DNA from: CAXTTV01 sp964247295 | GTDB taxonomy: Bacteria > Chloroflexota > Ktedonobacteria > Ktedonobacterales > Ktedonobacteraceae | Reading direction: 5' to 3' | DNA: 7,066 nucleotides | Assembly: GCA_964247295.1 (NCBI GenBank) | Contig: CAXTTV010000230.1 | Span: 1-7,066 of the forward strand | Shown here: one piece after another, positions 1 through 6,265 of the stretch | Layout: the number at the start of each line of letters is the position of its first letter | Numbering within the stretch: the first letter of the stretch is position 1 | Notes under the pieces: model-generated | Seen by the model: only the letters and a program-made list of their open reading frames with translations | The model's database searches: none | Told to the model about the DNA's origin: nothing | Position numbers and translations under genes: made by a program

Positions 1-1
1 A

Positions 2-130
2 AAGCTTATACGTCGTGGTTTAACTGATGATGCTTTGCAGGAATGGCCTGACTGTTTGGAGGACCTTTTAGTTGACTTCTCTTCTTTGAAAACTACTATT
101 GTTCAGATGGATTTATTAAGCGGATTTTAA
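2..130 (+). CDS. C-terminal end of an unrecognised protein (partial)
   Basis: An open frame runs in from the left edge and ends at TAA (128-130), giving 42 residues that finish in VQMDLLSGF. The piece is acidic and leucine-rich (for example ALQEWPDCLEDLLVDF), reads as a soluble helical C-terminus, and has no membrane segment. I do not recognise the family and assign no function. The other two forward frames are interrupted early: frame 1 stops at its ninth codon. Support for a real gene comes from the codon pattern and from the strong hairpin 24 bases after the stop, which sits where a terminator for this gene would be expected. The gene converges on the aldo/keto reductase. Confidence 0.55.
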   Translation, partial: KLIRRGLTDDALQEWPDCLEDLLVDFSSLKTTIVQMDLLSGF

Positions 131-154
131 TTCCGTAGTCATTTGGAATGATAT

Positions 155-181
155 CCCCTGTGGAGAAGCTCTCCGCAGGGG
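155..181. terminator. Hairpin between convergent genes, likely bidirectional terminator
   Basis: CCCCTGTGGAGA (155-166) pairs with TCTCCGCAGGGG (170-181) around the 3-base loop AGC. This is a 12-bp stem with one G-T wobble. It lies between the TAA of the left gene (130) and the reductase stop (202), the expected place for a terminator serving both strands. Neither flank has a long T-run, so it is not a textbook intrinsic terminator. It could also act as a 3'-end stabiliser. Confidence 0.65.
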
Positions 182-201
182 ACTCCTTATAGAATGAATG
201 A

Positions 202-1107
202 CTAGTCCAGGGCCAGCCAGTGCTGGTCCGCGCGCTCTTCCCACAATGCTCTAATCCTCTGATAATTATCATCAGAAAGTGTGGGCTCGGAATTGATGAC
301 CCGTACCAGATTTTGCATATGCTGGCTCACTGAGCTCCCGACCAGGGCCGTGGCAACCCCCGGAACCGTCAGCGTAAATTGGAGAGCGGTGCTCAGCGAT
401 GTCGCATCGCCAGCTCCTAAGAAATCATATTTCAGGGTCTGAAGTCGATCCCAATAGCGGTAGTTGTACGCGCTTTTCTCCGGGGTACCATAAAGCCAGG
501 CGGCCTCCGCGATGGAGCGTTTCGCGATCACACCCAGGTTGCGCTCCTGCGCCATCGGTAGGGTAAAATCAATGTTCTGCTGATCCGCGATATTGATGGA
601 GAGCTGAACCGCGTCAAAGTTATAGGTGCGGATCGCGAAGCGAGCGGCCTCATTATCTCCACTATAACCGATGTAACGCGTTTTACCCTCTCGCTTCAGT
701 TTTTCGAGCAGGTTAAAAATCTGCCCGCGCTCCAGAATCTCTAGAGGGCAGTCGTGGAGTTGAAGCAGATCGATATGGTCGGTGTGGAGTCGGCGCAGGC
801 TGCGCTCCACGCTCGCCTCAATCAGACGCAGATCCCAATCAGGATAATTGGGTAGCTCGTCTCCCGAATTATGGCCGCATTTTGTAAATAAGTAGAAGTC
901 ATTGCGACGGTTTGTCGCTGCGCGCCCAATCATCTCCTCGCTATTTCCGTAATCTTCAGCAGTATCAATTACATTAATACCGGCATCCAGAATAGTATTC
1001 AGGAGAGTCGCGATCTCGGGCTCTGTCATCCCCTGACCGATCTCAGAGCCTCCGAACCCAATAGGGCTGACCCGCATATCTGTCTTGCCAAATGGTCGTA
1101 ACTCCAT
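202..1107 (-). CDS. Aldo/keto reductase
   Basis: A 301-residue cytosolic NAD(P)H-dependent oxidoreductase of the aldo/keto reductase superfamily, which reduces aldehydes or ketones to alcohols on a TIM-barrel fold. It opens with the typical RPFGKTDMRVSPIGFGG. All four catalytic residues are visible: D48 and Y53 in DTAEDYG, K76 in LFTKCG and H118 in LLQLHDC. Other family marks are ASVERSLRRLHTDHIDLL (98-115), GKTRYIGYSG (141-150) and VPGVATALVGSS near the C-terminus, which resembles the cofactor-binding region. The length is normal. The frame stays open 33 codons further upstream, but I chose the ATG at 1107 because AAAGGAG (1114-1120) lies 6 bases before it and family homology begins there. 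The gene diverges from the CoA-transferase across 233 bases. The substrate cannot be deduced; the sequence resembles the broad 'YghZ/general stress' type of single-domain AKRs rather than a named enzyme. Confidence 0.93.
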   Translation of the reverse strand: MELRPFGKTDMRVSPIGFGGSEIGQGMTEPEIATLLNTILDAGINVIDTAEDYGNSEEMIGRAATNRRNDFYLFTKCGHNSGDELPNYPDWDLRLIEASVERSLRRLHTDHIDLLQLHDCPLEILERGQIFNLLEKLKREGKTRYIGYSGDNEAARFAIRTYNFDAVQLSINIADQQNIDFTLPMAQERNLGVIAKRSIAEAAWLYGTPEKSAYNYRYWDRLQTLKYDFLGAGDATSLSTALQFTLTVPGVATALVGSSVSQHMQNLVRVINSEPTLSDDNYQRIRALWEERADQHWLALD

Positions 1108-1144
1108 AAAAAACTCCTTTTCGCGTATCTGTTGATCGCATAAG

Positions 1145-1189
1145 AGCACAAAAGCAGGTATTTCATCGTCAAAAAGGCTTTTTTGTGCT
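1145..1189. repeat. Imperfect inverted repeat in the reductase leader
   Basis: AGCACAAAA (1145-1153) is the exact reverse complement of TTTTGTGCT (1181-1189), with 27 bases between. A further GC on each inner side matches if two extra T are allowed. It lies 38 bases upstream of the reductase ATG, so it could be an mRNA leader hairpin or a spaced operator. No regulator gene is nearby, and the role is unknown. Confidence 0.35.
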
Positions 1190-1270
1190 GTGGCTTTCCT
1201 TCTCAATACGCCCTGTTAGAATAAACCGTTTCATAAAAAAGCTAAACAGAAGGATAGAAGACTGTAGAGA

Positions 1271-1279
1271 TGCTATAAT
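1271..1279 (+). promoter_or_regulatory. Extended -10 promoter for the CoA-transferase
   Basis: TGCTATAAT is a perfect TGn extended -10 plus consensus TATAAT (1274-1279). The hexamer 17 bases upstream (AGGATA) is not a -35 match, which is usual for extended -10 promoters. Transcription would begin near 1286, giving a leader of about 55 bases before the ATG at 1341. Confidence 0.55.
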
Positions 1280-1340
1280 TGGGCTACATTCTAAAAGCAG
1301 ATTGATAGAGATTTTGTGACACAGGAAGGATATTTGATGC

Positions 1341-2483
1341 ATGGGAGCGCTCACTGGCATTCGAGTTATTGATTTCACACGGGTGGTGGCAGGGCCATAT
1401 TGTACCATGCTGCTGGGTGATCTGGGAGCGGAGATTATTAAAGTAGAGCAGCCGGAAAAAGGTGATGATACACGCTCGTGGGGGCCACCGTTTACCGGAG
1501 GAGAGAGTACCTATTTCCTGAGCCTGAACCGCAACAAAAAAAGCGTCTGCCTGGACCTTCAGAACGCGGAGGATCGTGAGATCGCTCACAAGCTAGTGCG
1601 AAGCGCCGATGTGGTGATCGAGAATTTTCGGCCTGGAATTATGGAACGTTTTGGATTGGGCTACGAGGATTGGCGGGAGCGGCATCCTGGCCTGATCTAC
1701 TGCTCGATCACCGGGTATGGGCGATCCGGGCCCTATAAGGATCGCGCTGGCTACGATGTGATTGTTTCAGCAATGGGTGGCCTCATGGGGATCACCGGGA
1801 CCGCGAGCGGTGCTCCCGTAAAGACGGGCGTGGCCCTAACGGACGTGATCACCGGCCTGTATGCCTGTAACAGCATTCAAGCTGCCCTATTCTATCGAGA
1901 GCGTAGTGGGCGAGGCCAGCGGCTGGATATTTCTTTATTGAGCGCCGAACTGGCAGCTCTGATCAACGCTGCCAGTAGCTATCTGATTGCTAGAGAGGTG
2001 CCGGAACCTCAAGGAAGCGCCCATGGCTCAATCGTGCCGTATCAGGCGTTTCGGGCTGCCGATGGATATATTGTCATAGGGGCTGCCAACGATAAACTAT
2101 TTCAAAGGTTATCGCGAGAGCTTGGACACCCCGAGTGGGGATTGGCTGCGCGTTTCCTCACCAATGCCGATCGTGTGAAGCATCGTCAGGAACTGGTTGG
2201 TCTGATCGAAGGAGTGCTCCAGACCGGGACAGTCGCGGATTGGGAGCCGCGCCTCGCGAGGGCCGGGGTCGCCGTTGCCCCAGTCAATCGTATGGATCAG
2301 GTTTTCGCCGACCCTCAGGTAATCGCCTCAGGGCAGGTACAGACCGCGAACCACTCTACCCTGGGAGAGATTAGCCTGGTTGGGCCCGCCGTCACCTACA
2401 GCCTGACGCCAGCAGAGATCACATCCGGGCCTCCACTCCTGGGGGAGCATACCGAAGAAATCAAAGCCTGGATTCAGCAGTAG
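1341..2483 (+). CDS. Class III (CaiB/BaiF-family) CoA-transferase
   Basis: A 380-residue cytosolic enzyme that moves CoA between a CoA-thioester donor and a free carboxylic acid. The N-terminus has the family signature: VIDFTRVVAGPYCTMLLGDLG (9-29, split here by residue range), GAEIIKVE (29-36), GDDTRSWGPPF (41-51) and LNRNKKSVCLDL (62-73). These are strikingly like succinyl-CoA:glutarate CoA-transferases (human SUGCT type). The expected nucleophile is D168 in GVALTDVITGLYA, at the position of Asp169 of formyl-CoA transferase. The histidine of the related racemases is replaced by tyrosine (GYD, 137-139), which favours transferase over 2-methylacyl-CoA racemase. GEHTEEI near the C-terminus is another family mark. 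The length is normal. AGGAAGGA (1323-1330) precedes the ATG by 10 bases, and an in-frame TGA at 1335 prevents a longer start. The DUF1684 gene follows, probably in the same transcript. The exact acid substrate is inferred only; glutarate or another dicarboxylate is a guess. Confidence 0.92.
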   Translation: MGALTGIRVIDFTRVVAGPYCTMLLGDLGAEIIKVEQPEKGDDTRSWGPPFTGGESTYFLSLNRNKKSVCLDLQNAEDREIAHKLVRSADVVIENFRPGIMERFGLGYEDWRERHPGLIYCSITGYGRSGPYKDRAGYDVIVSAMGGLMGITGTASGAPVKTGVALTDVITGLYACNSIQAALFYRERSGRGQRLDISLLSAELAALINAASSYLIAREVPEPQGSAHGSIVPYQAFRAADGYIVIGAANDKLFQRLSRELGHPEWGLAARFLTNADRVKHRQELVGLIEGVLQTGTVADWEPRLARAGVAVAPVNRMDQVFADPQVIASGQVQTANHSTLGEISLVGPAVTYSLTPAEITSGPPLLGEHTEEIKAWIQQ

Positions 2484-2485
2484 GA

Positions 2486-2503
2486 TCGCACATTTATGTG
2501 CGA
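2486..2503. repeat. Small intercistronic inverted repeat
   Basis: TCGCACA (2486-2492) and TGTGCGA (2497-2503) form a perfect 7-bp stem with the loop TTTA. It begins 3 bases after the CoA-transferase stop and ends next to the AAAAAGGAGA ribosome site of the DUF1684 gene. There is no T-run, so I do not read it as a terminator. A processing or stability element, or a small operator, is more likely. Confidence 0.45.
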
Positions 2504-2516
2504 AAAAGGAGAATGT

Positions 2517-3164
2517 ATGTCAGAGTACCTTGAGCTCTATGATTATCGGCAGAGAGTCGCCGCGCTTTATCACGAGCGAGATCGGGCGTTGCTGAGTAAT
2601 GGGAACCCGGCTGAGGTCTGGCTACGTTTCCGTGATGGACGAGATCGTCTGTTCGCGGAGCACCCACAATCCGCCTTTGATCTTGAGCAGAAAAAAAGTT
2701 TTCAGAGCCTGCCCTATTTCCCTTATAATCAGGCGATGCGTTTCACCGCCGAGATCGACACGGATAGTGAGCCGAAGCGGCAGAGCATCACCATGAACGC
2801 CAATGAGCAGATGAGCATGATCTCCATTGGACAACTCCAATTCACTTTTTATCAAAAGCCGCAAACCCTGACCCTCTACTGGCTGGATATTTACGGTGGA
2901 GGTCTATTCCTCCCTTTTAAGGACGCGACCGCACCCAATCAGAGCTATGGTGGTGGACGGTATCTTTTCGATACAATTAAAGGCAGCACTCCAATCCTTG
3001 TCATGGAGCATCGCCGGCGTCTGCTTTTGGATTTTAACTATGCTTATAATCCATCCTGTGCCTACAATGCGAGATGGGTCTGCCCACTGGCACCAGAAGA
3101 GAACCATCTAGGAGTTGCCATAGAAGCAGGGGAGAAATATCAGAACTTTATAGATTTACCGTGA
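2517..3164 (+). CDS. DUF1684 family protein
   Basis: A 215-residue soluble protein with no signal peptide or membrane segment. It belongs to the DUF1684 family (function unknown), recognised from two conserved blocks. The first is YGGGLFLPFKDAT (126-138) followed by YGGGRYLFDTIKG (144-156). The second is LLLDFNYAYNPSCAY (169-183) followed by WVCPLAPEEN (187-196). The N-terminal third is helical and charged (YDYRQRVAALYHERDRALL), and the rest looks beta-rich. I start it at the ATG at 2517 because AAAAAGGAGA (2503-2512) ends 4 bases before it; an in-frame ATG at 2496 would add 7 residues but lacks a ribosome site and lies in the hairpin. The 33-base gap after the CoA-transferase suggests co-transcription, so an accessory role in acid or CoA metabolism is possible but not shown. 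C181 and C189 are in the conserved block and could matter for activity or folding. The 3' end overlaps a small antisense ORF by 9 bases. Confidence 0.88.
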   Translation: MSEYLELYDYRQRVAALYHERDRALLSNGNPAEVWLRFRDGRDRLFAEHPQSAFDLEQKKSFQSLPYFPYNQAMRFTAEIDTDSEPKRQSITMNANEQMSMISIGQLQFTFYQKPQTLTLYWLDIYGGGLFLPFKDATAPNQSYGGGRYLFDTIKGSTPILVMEHRRRLLLDFNYAYNPSCAYNARWVCPLAPEENHLGVAIEAGEKYQNFIDLP

Positions 3165-3281
3165 GATAAAGATTGTCAAGATCCCGGCCAGCACCAGCAT
3201 TATCCAGAGTACGATAAAAACGCATGGTAGTAGAAACAAGAGCTGAGGAATAATATCTAACGTTTTCTTTAAAAATTGCAT
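3156..3281 (-). CDS. Small 41-residue single-pass membrane protein (predicted)
   Basis: On the minus strand an ATG at 3281 opens 41 codons ending in TAA at 3156-3158. The peptide begins MQFLKKTLDIIPQLLF, continues with the hydrophobic run LLPCVFIVLWIMLVLAGI and ends TIFISR. This is a positively charged N-terminus followed by about 25 apolar residues, as in a one-helix membrane miniprotein. AGGG (3289-3292) sits 7 bases upstream as a modest ribosome site. The last 9 bases overlap the tail of the DUF1684 gene in antisense. The sequence resembles no family I can name. A chance hydrophobic ORF is possible, since antisense and AT-rich DNA can encode leucine and isoleucine runs. The fit of start, ribosome site, charge pattern and clean stop makes it worth keeping as a hypothetical gene. 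Confidence 0.45.
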   Translation of the reverse strand: MQFLKKTLDIIPQLLFLLPCVFIVLWIMLVLAGILTIFISR

Positions 3282-3290
3282 CGCAGTTCC

Positions 3291-3336
3291 CTATCGTAGT
3301 GAATAGCCTTTCATCCCTTCTCCTTGTCGGCTATTC
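3291..3336 (-). promoter_or_regulatory. Leader hairpin with a 7-codon ORF before the small membrane gene
   Basis: GAATAGCC (3301-3308) and GGCTATTC (3329-3336) form a perfect 8-bp inverted repeat with 20 bases between. Read on the minus strand, the loop holds AAGGAGAAGGG and then an ATG (3312-3314), a strong ribosome site and start. The ORF from that ATG is only MKGYSLR, and its TAG (3291-3293) overlaps the AGGG before the 41-residue ORF. This could be a leader peptide that couples translation, or chance. The repeat could equally be an operator for either strand. Confidence 0.3.
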
Positions 3337-3530
3337 TTGCGAAAACTTAAAAGGGAGATCTTCAATGGGGTTTCTGCTTGCTGATTAAGGGGATGAATGA
3401 TGAGAAGACTATGAAATCTCATGGTACTAAAGAGGGTAAAATAGTGTTGTATGGAGAACTATGCTAGTTTCTCATAATGAGTAAGAGATACTCTATTTAT
3501 GATAGCCATATATAATAAAGGAGACAATAA
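3337..3530 (+). promoter_or_regulatory. Upstream region of the DUF347 gene
   Basis: AT-rich non-coding DNA. I see no ORF longer than a few codons. It ends with the strong ribosome site AAGGAG (3518-3523) 7 bases before the ATG. TATGAT (3498-3503) is the best placed -10 candidate, giving a start about 20 bases before the ATG, but it has no matching -35. The small palindrome CTCATAATGAG (3471-3481) just upstream could be an operator half. The promoter call is weak. Confidence 0.3.
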
Positions 3531-4355
3531 ATGAGTAATCCCATATTTCCATATCAACAGAACGTCAATCTTGATGTAGACAAACCTCGTTCGGCATCCA
3601 CTATCGCACAAGAATTTATGAGAAAAGTTCCGGAAGTAACCATCTACTTCTGGATCATTAAACTATTGACCACTGCCATGGGCGAGACCACATCAGACTA
3701 TCTTGTGACGCATATGGAACCGATGATTGCGGTTGGGCTTGGGGGACTGGGGCTGGTCGCGGCCCTGGTGCTGCAATTTTTCGCCCGCCGTTACATCCCC
3801 TGGATCTACTGGCTGGCGGTCTCCATGGTCGCGATTTTTGGAACTATGGCGGCGGATGTGATACATGTTGGACTTGGTGTTCCATATCTTCTCTCAACGA
3901 CCTTTTTTCTTGTAGCATTGGCCGCTATCTTCACCATCTGGTATCTTAGTGAGAAAACCCTCTCAATCCACAGCATCTATACGCGGCGGCGCGAACTATT
4001 CTACTGGGCCACAGTGATTACCACATTCGCTTTGGGGACAGCCGCCGGCGATATGGCCGCAACCACTATGGGGCTGGGCTATATGGCCTCAGGCATCATC
4101 TTTACCGTACTGATGGTGATCCCAATTCTGATCTCGCGGGCAGCGGGTTTGAGCAAAATCCTTGCCTTCTGGTTTGCTTATATCCTGACCCGACCACTGG
4201 GAGCCTCATTCGCGGACTGGATCGGAAAGCCGGTGACCGCGAGTGGACTGGGATTGGGAACAGGGGCGGTCAGCCTGATCCTCACTATTCTGATTATCGG
4301 CTTTGTCGCTTATCTAACAGTGGTTCAAAAAGATGTTCGGAGCGAACAAAAATAG
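3531..4355 (+). CDS. DUF347-repeat integral membrane protein (COG4705-like)
   Basis: A 274-residue polytopic membrane protein. After a short cytosolic start it has KVPEVTIYFWIIKLLTTAMG (32-51), the hallmark of the DUF347 repeat family. The repeat occurs four times with exactly the same spacing, W-x9-G-x4-D: W41/G51/D56, W94/G104/D109, W159/G169/D174 and W214/G224/D229. Each unit appears to be one helix bearing the G and D followed by a second, more hydrophobic helix, so about eight membrane spans are expected, ending in a short charged tail (QKDVRSEQK). The four intramembrane aspartates, plus E52 and R221, suggest ion or metal handling. That is inference; I know of no function to assert. AAGGAG lies 7 bases before the ATG. 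The gene appears monocistronic: it has its own upstream gap, and a new promoter begins 19 bases after its stop. Confidence 0.9.
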   Translation: MSNPIFPYQQNVNLDVDKPRSASTIAQEFMRKVPEVTIYFWIIKLLTTAMGETTSDYLVTHMEPMIAVGLGGLGLVAALVLQFFARRYIPWIYWLAVSMVAIFGTMAADVIHVGLGVPYLLSTTFFLVALAAIFTIWYLSEKTLSIHSIYTRRRELFYWATVITTFALGTAAGDMAATTMGLGYMASGIIFTVLMVIPILISRAAGLSKILAFWFAYILTRPLGASFADWIGKPVTASGLGLGTGAVSLILTILIIGFVAYLTVVQKDVRSEQK

Positions 4356-4373
4356 GCAGGAAGCCTTGTTAGC

Positions 4374-4382
4374 TGATATAAT
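4374..4382 (+). promoter_or_regulatory. Extended -10 promoter upstream of the IS remnant and monooxygenase
   Basis: TGATATAAT contains the TGn extension and a perfect TATAAT (4377-4382), with no recognisable -35 at 17 bases. Its form is the same as the promoter before the CoA-transferase. A transcript from about 4389 would cross the IscB-like remnant and enter the monooxygenase gene, with a leader of about 300 bases. It may be the native monooxygenase promoter now separated from its gene by the insertion. Confidence 0.5.
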
Positions 4383-4425
4383 CTTCTCAAAACCTACTCC
4401 CCTGTCCAGGTGTTTTTAGGAGGAT

Positions 4426-4659
4426 ATGCCTTCAGGAACCCTGTCCCTTTCAAGGGACCTGGTGAAGGCGGTCGTCACCAGCGGAAAGAAACAGGGGACG
4501 TATATAGGACGGGTCGCTGTTCGCAGCTCCGGGTCCTTCAATATCAGCACAAAAGAGGGGGTGGTCCAGGGGATCAACCATCGGTTCTGTATCCTGCTTC
4601 AACGAATGGATGGCTATCAGTATCAGAAAGGAGAGGCGGTGTTTCCTCCCATCGCCTGA
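4426..4659 (+). pseudogene. IscB-like nuclease, C-terminal remnant
   Basis: The frame reads DLVKAVV, then KKQGTYIGRVAVRSSGSFNI, then GVVQGINHRFCILLQRMDGY, and ends QKGEAVFPPIA. This matches my memory of the C-terminal domain of IscB-type RRXRR/HNH nucleases from IS200/IS605-group elements, proteins of roughly 400-500 residues. Only about the last 68 residues are present (from D11, near 4456). The N-terminal PLMP, the split RuvC and the HNH domains are absent, and an in-frame TAG at 4417-4419 blocks extension. AGGAGG (4418-4423) is only 2 bases before the ATG, too close for good initiation. The stop TGA falls in the loop of a hairpin, as is common at the right end of such elements. The preserved codons suggest a fairly recent deletion. 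The family call rests on recalled motifs and could be checked by a protein search. Confidence 0.65.
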
Positions 4660-4688
4660 AGGCGGATGGGTCTCCACACCGTTTTTTT
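4453..4688 (+). mobile_element. Right-end remnant of an IS200/IS605-type element
   Basis: This combines the IscB-like 3' coding fragment with a subterminal imperfect hairpin: CCCATCGCC (4648-4656), loop TGAA, GGCGGATGGG (4661-4670), with one unpaired G. IS200/IS605 ends carry such hairpins with an extrahelical base and have no terminal inverted repeats or target duplications, so the exact boundary cannot be read. The outer end is probably between 4671 and 4688. No left end, transposase (TnpA) or guide-RNA region is visible, so the element is dead. Confidence 0.5.
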
Positions 4689-4692
4689 ATGA
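4666..4692 (+). promoter_or_regulatory. Tiny ORF with ATGA overlap to the monooxygenase start
   Basis: An ATG at 4666, preceded by AAGGCGG, opens eight codons (MGLHTVFL) and stops at TGA 4690-4692. That stop overlaps the monooxygenase ATG (4689-4691) as ATGA. Such an overlap can allow re-initiation and could compensate for the missing ribosome site. The presumed ribosome site is inside the hairpin stem, so the idea is speculative. Confidence 0.25.
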
Positions 4693-6263
4693 ACCAGATC
4701 AAGACTGTTGATGGCGGTCTTACGACTGCGGAAAAACGAAAATTGGGTTCAGAGGATGCCTCGACCAGACGAACGCATGTCGCGATTCTCGGGACCGGCT
4801 TCTCTGGATTGGGTATGGCTATCCGCCTGAAAAAGAGTGGCTATACCGACTTCCTGATAATGGAGAAGGCACCTGACGTTGGTGGGACATGGCGTGACAA
4901 TACCTATCCTGGCTGTGCCTGTGATATTCCCTCGCATTTGTATTCCTTCTCCTTTGCCCCCAATCCAGATTGGAGCCATGCCTATTCGGGCCAGGAAGAG
5001 ATCCAACAATATCTCCGTGATTGTGTCCGGCGCTTTGAGATTGCCTCCAACATTCTATGGAGCTGTGAGATGCTTAATGCACGATGGTTGGATCAGGAGG
5101 AAGTCTGGGAGATTAAGACCTCACGCGGTACGATTCTCGCGAAGGTTTTGGTTTTGGGGCAGGGACCTTTAAGCGAGCCAGCTTTACCCGATATTTCAGG
5201 GATCAAAAGTTTCGAGGGCGATCTTTTCCATTCCGCGCGATGGAACGATCAGGTGGACCTGACGGGGAAGCGGGTCGCGGTGATTGGGACCGGGGCATCC
5301 GCGATCCAGTTTGTTCCCCAGATTCAGCCGATTGTAGATAAGCTCCTGGTCTTTCAAAGGACCCCAGCGTGGATACTTCCAAGGGCGGACCACCCGATCC
5401 CCGAGTGGCAGAAAAAGCTATACCGCTTTTTCCCACTGGCCCTGTATTTAAAGCGGCAGAGTCTCTACTGGATGCGCGAGATTACTGTTCTTGGCATGGT
5501 CTATAGATTAAAAATCATGGACGCTGGGATGAAACAGGCTCAGAAGCACCTGACGAAGCAGGTTCCAGATGAGATTCTGCGGAAAAAGCTGACACCACAT
5601 TATGCCATGGGCTGTAAGCGCGTCCTGGTTTCCGACGATTTTTATCCCGCCATCAGCAAATCTAATGTAAAGGTAACTGACAAGCGTATTCGTGAGATCC
5701 GGTCACGGAGTATCGTCACTGTAGATGGAGAAGAGCAGTCGATTGACGCAATTGTCTGCGCAACAGGTTTCCAGGTGACCGATACCCATGTTCCCCGACA
5801 TATCTATGGACGAGATGGACAGAGCTTATCTGATATATGGGCGGGGAGCCCACAGGCCTATTTGGGAACGACTGTTAGTGGCTTTCCCAACATGTTCCTA
5901 TTAATCGGTCCAAATACCGGCCTGGGACATAATTCCATGGTTTACATGATTGAATCACAAATCACCTACATCCTTGAGAGCCTGCGATACATGCAGGCAC
6001 AGAATATTCAAGCCGTCGATGTATTGCCTGAGCGGCTCCGCTCTTATAATGAAGAAGTGCAGAAACGGATGCAAGGAACCGTCTGGACCTCAGGTTGCTC
6101 AAGCTGGTATCTGGATACCCGAGGCTGTAACACTACCATTTGGCCGGGTTTTACCTTTGTGTTTCGTCAGCGAACCCAACATTTTGATCCGCTATCCTAC
6201 TCCCTACGTCTGTCGGCAACACCCACATTAGCGTCATCTTCCTCGACAAACAAAAGTGTATGA
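4689..6263 (+). CDS. Flavin-containing monooxygenase, Baeyer-Villiger type
   Basis: A 524-residue FAD- and NADPH-dependent monooxygenase expected to insert oxygen into ketones to give esters or lactones, or to oxidise S or N atoms. In order it has: the FAD Rossmann motif GTGFSG (35-40); E59; GGTWRDNTYPGCACDIPSHL (65-84); the BVMO fingerprint FEGDLFHSARW (175-185), matching F-x-G-x3-H-x3-W although N follows where P or D is usual; the NADPH motif GTGASA (200-205); FQRTPAWILPR (222-232); ATGF (358-361); and the C-terminal NTTIWPGFTFVFRQRT. It is cytosolic and of normal length. I start it at the ATG at 4689 because FAD-fold homology begins about 30 residues later and the next in-frame ATG lies inside the Rossmann fold. 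The frame is open upstream only through the IS remnant, which I exclude. No ribosome site precedes the ATG; there is a T7 run instead. This suggests the insertion replaced the native leader. Confidence 0.9.
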   Translation: MNQIKTVDGGLTTAEKRKLGSEDASTRRTHVAILGTGFSGLGMAIRLKKSGYTDFLIMEKAPDVGGTWRDNTYPGCACDIPSHLYSFSFAPNPDWSHAYSGQEEIQQYLRDCVRRFEIASNILWSCEMLNARWLDQEEVWEIKTSRGTILAKVLVLGQGPLSEPALPDISGIKSFEGDLFHSARWNDQVDLTGKRVAVIGTGASAIQFVPQIQPIVDKLLVFQRTPAWILPRADHPIPEWQKKLYRFFPLALYLKRQSLYWMREITVLGMVYRLKIMDAGMKQAQKHLTKQVPDEILRKKLTPHYAMGCKRVLVSDDFYPAISKSNVKVTDKRIREIRSRSIVTVDGEEQSIDAIVCATGFQVTDTHVPRHIYGRDGQSLSDIWAGSPQAYLGTTVSGFPNMFLLIGPNTGLGHNSMVYMIESQITYILESLRYMQAQNIQAVDVLPERLRSYNEEVQKRMQGTVWTSGCSSWYLDTRGCNTTIWPGFTFVFRQRTQHFDPLSYSLRLSATPTLASSSSTNKSV

Positions 6264-6265
6264 AT

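Noticed and set aside
1108..1206. N-terminal extension of the aldo/keto reductase by 33 codons
   Set aside because: The added residues do not fit the family, and AAAGGAG is ideally placed for the ATG at 1107.
3511..3516. TATAAT as the -10 of the DUF347 gene
   Set aside because: Transcription would start at or after the ribosome site, so a normal leader would be lost.
4410..4688. N-terminal extension of the monooxygenase by 93 codons
   Set aside because: The frame is open by chance through the IscB-like remnant, has no flavoprotein homology and lacks a ribosome site. The real protein fits the family from 4689.
4682..4688. T7 run read as the tail of an intrinsic terminator
   Set aside because: It is about 11 bases from the 4648-4670 hairpin, too far for a standard terminator, and directly precedes a start codon.
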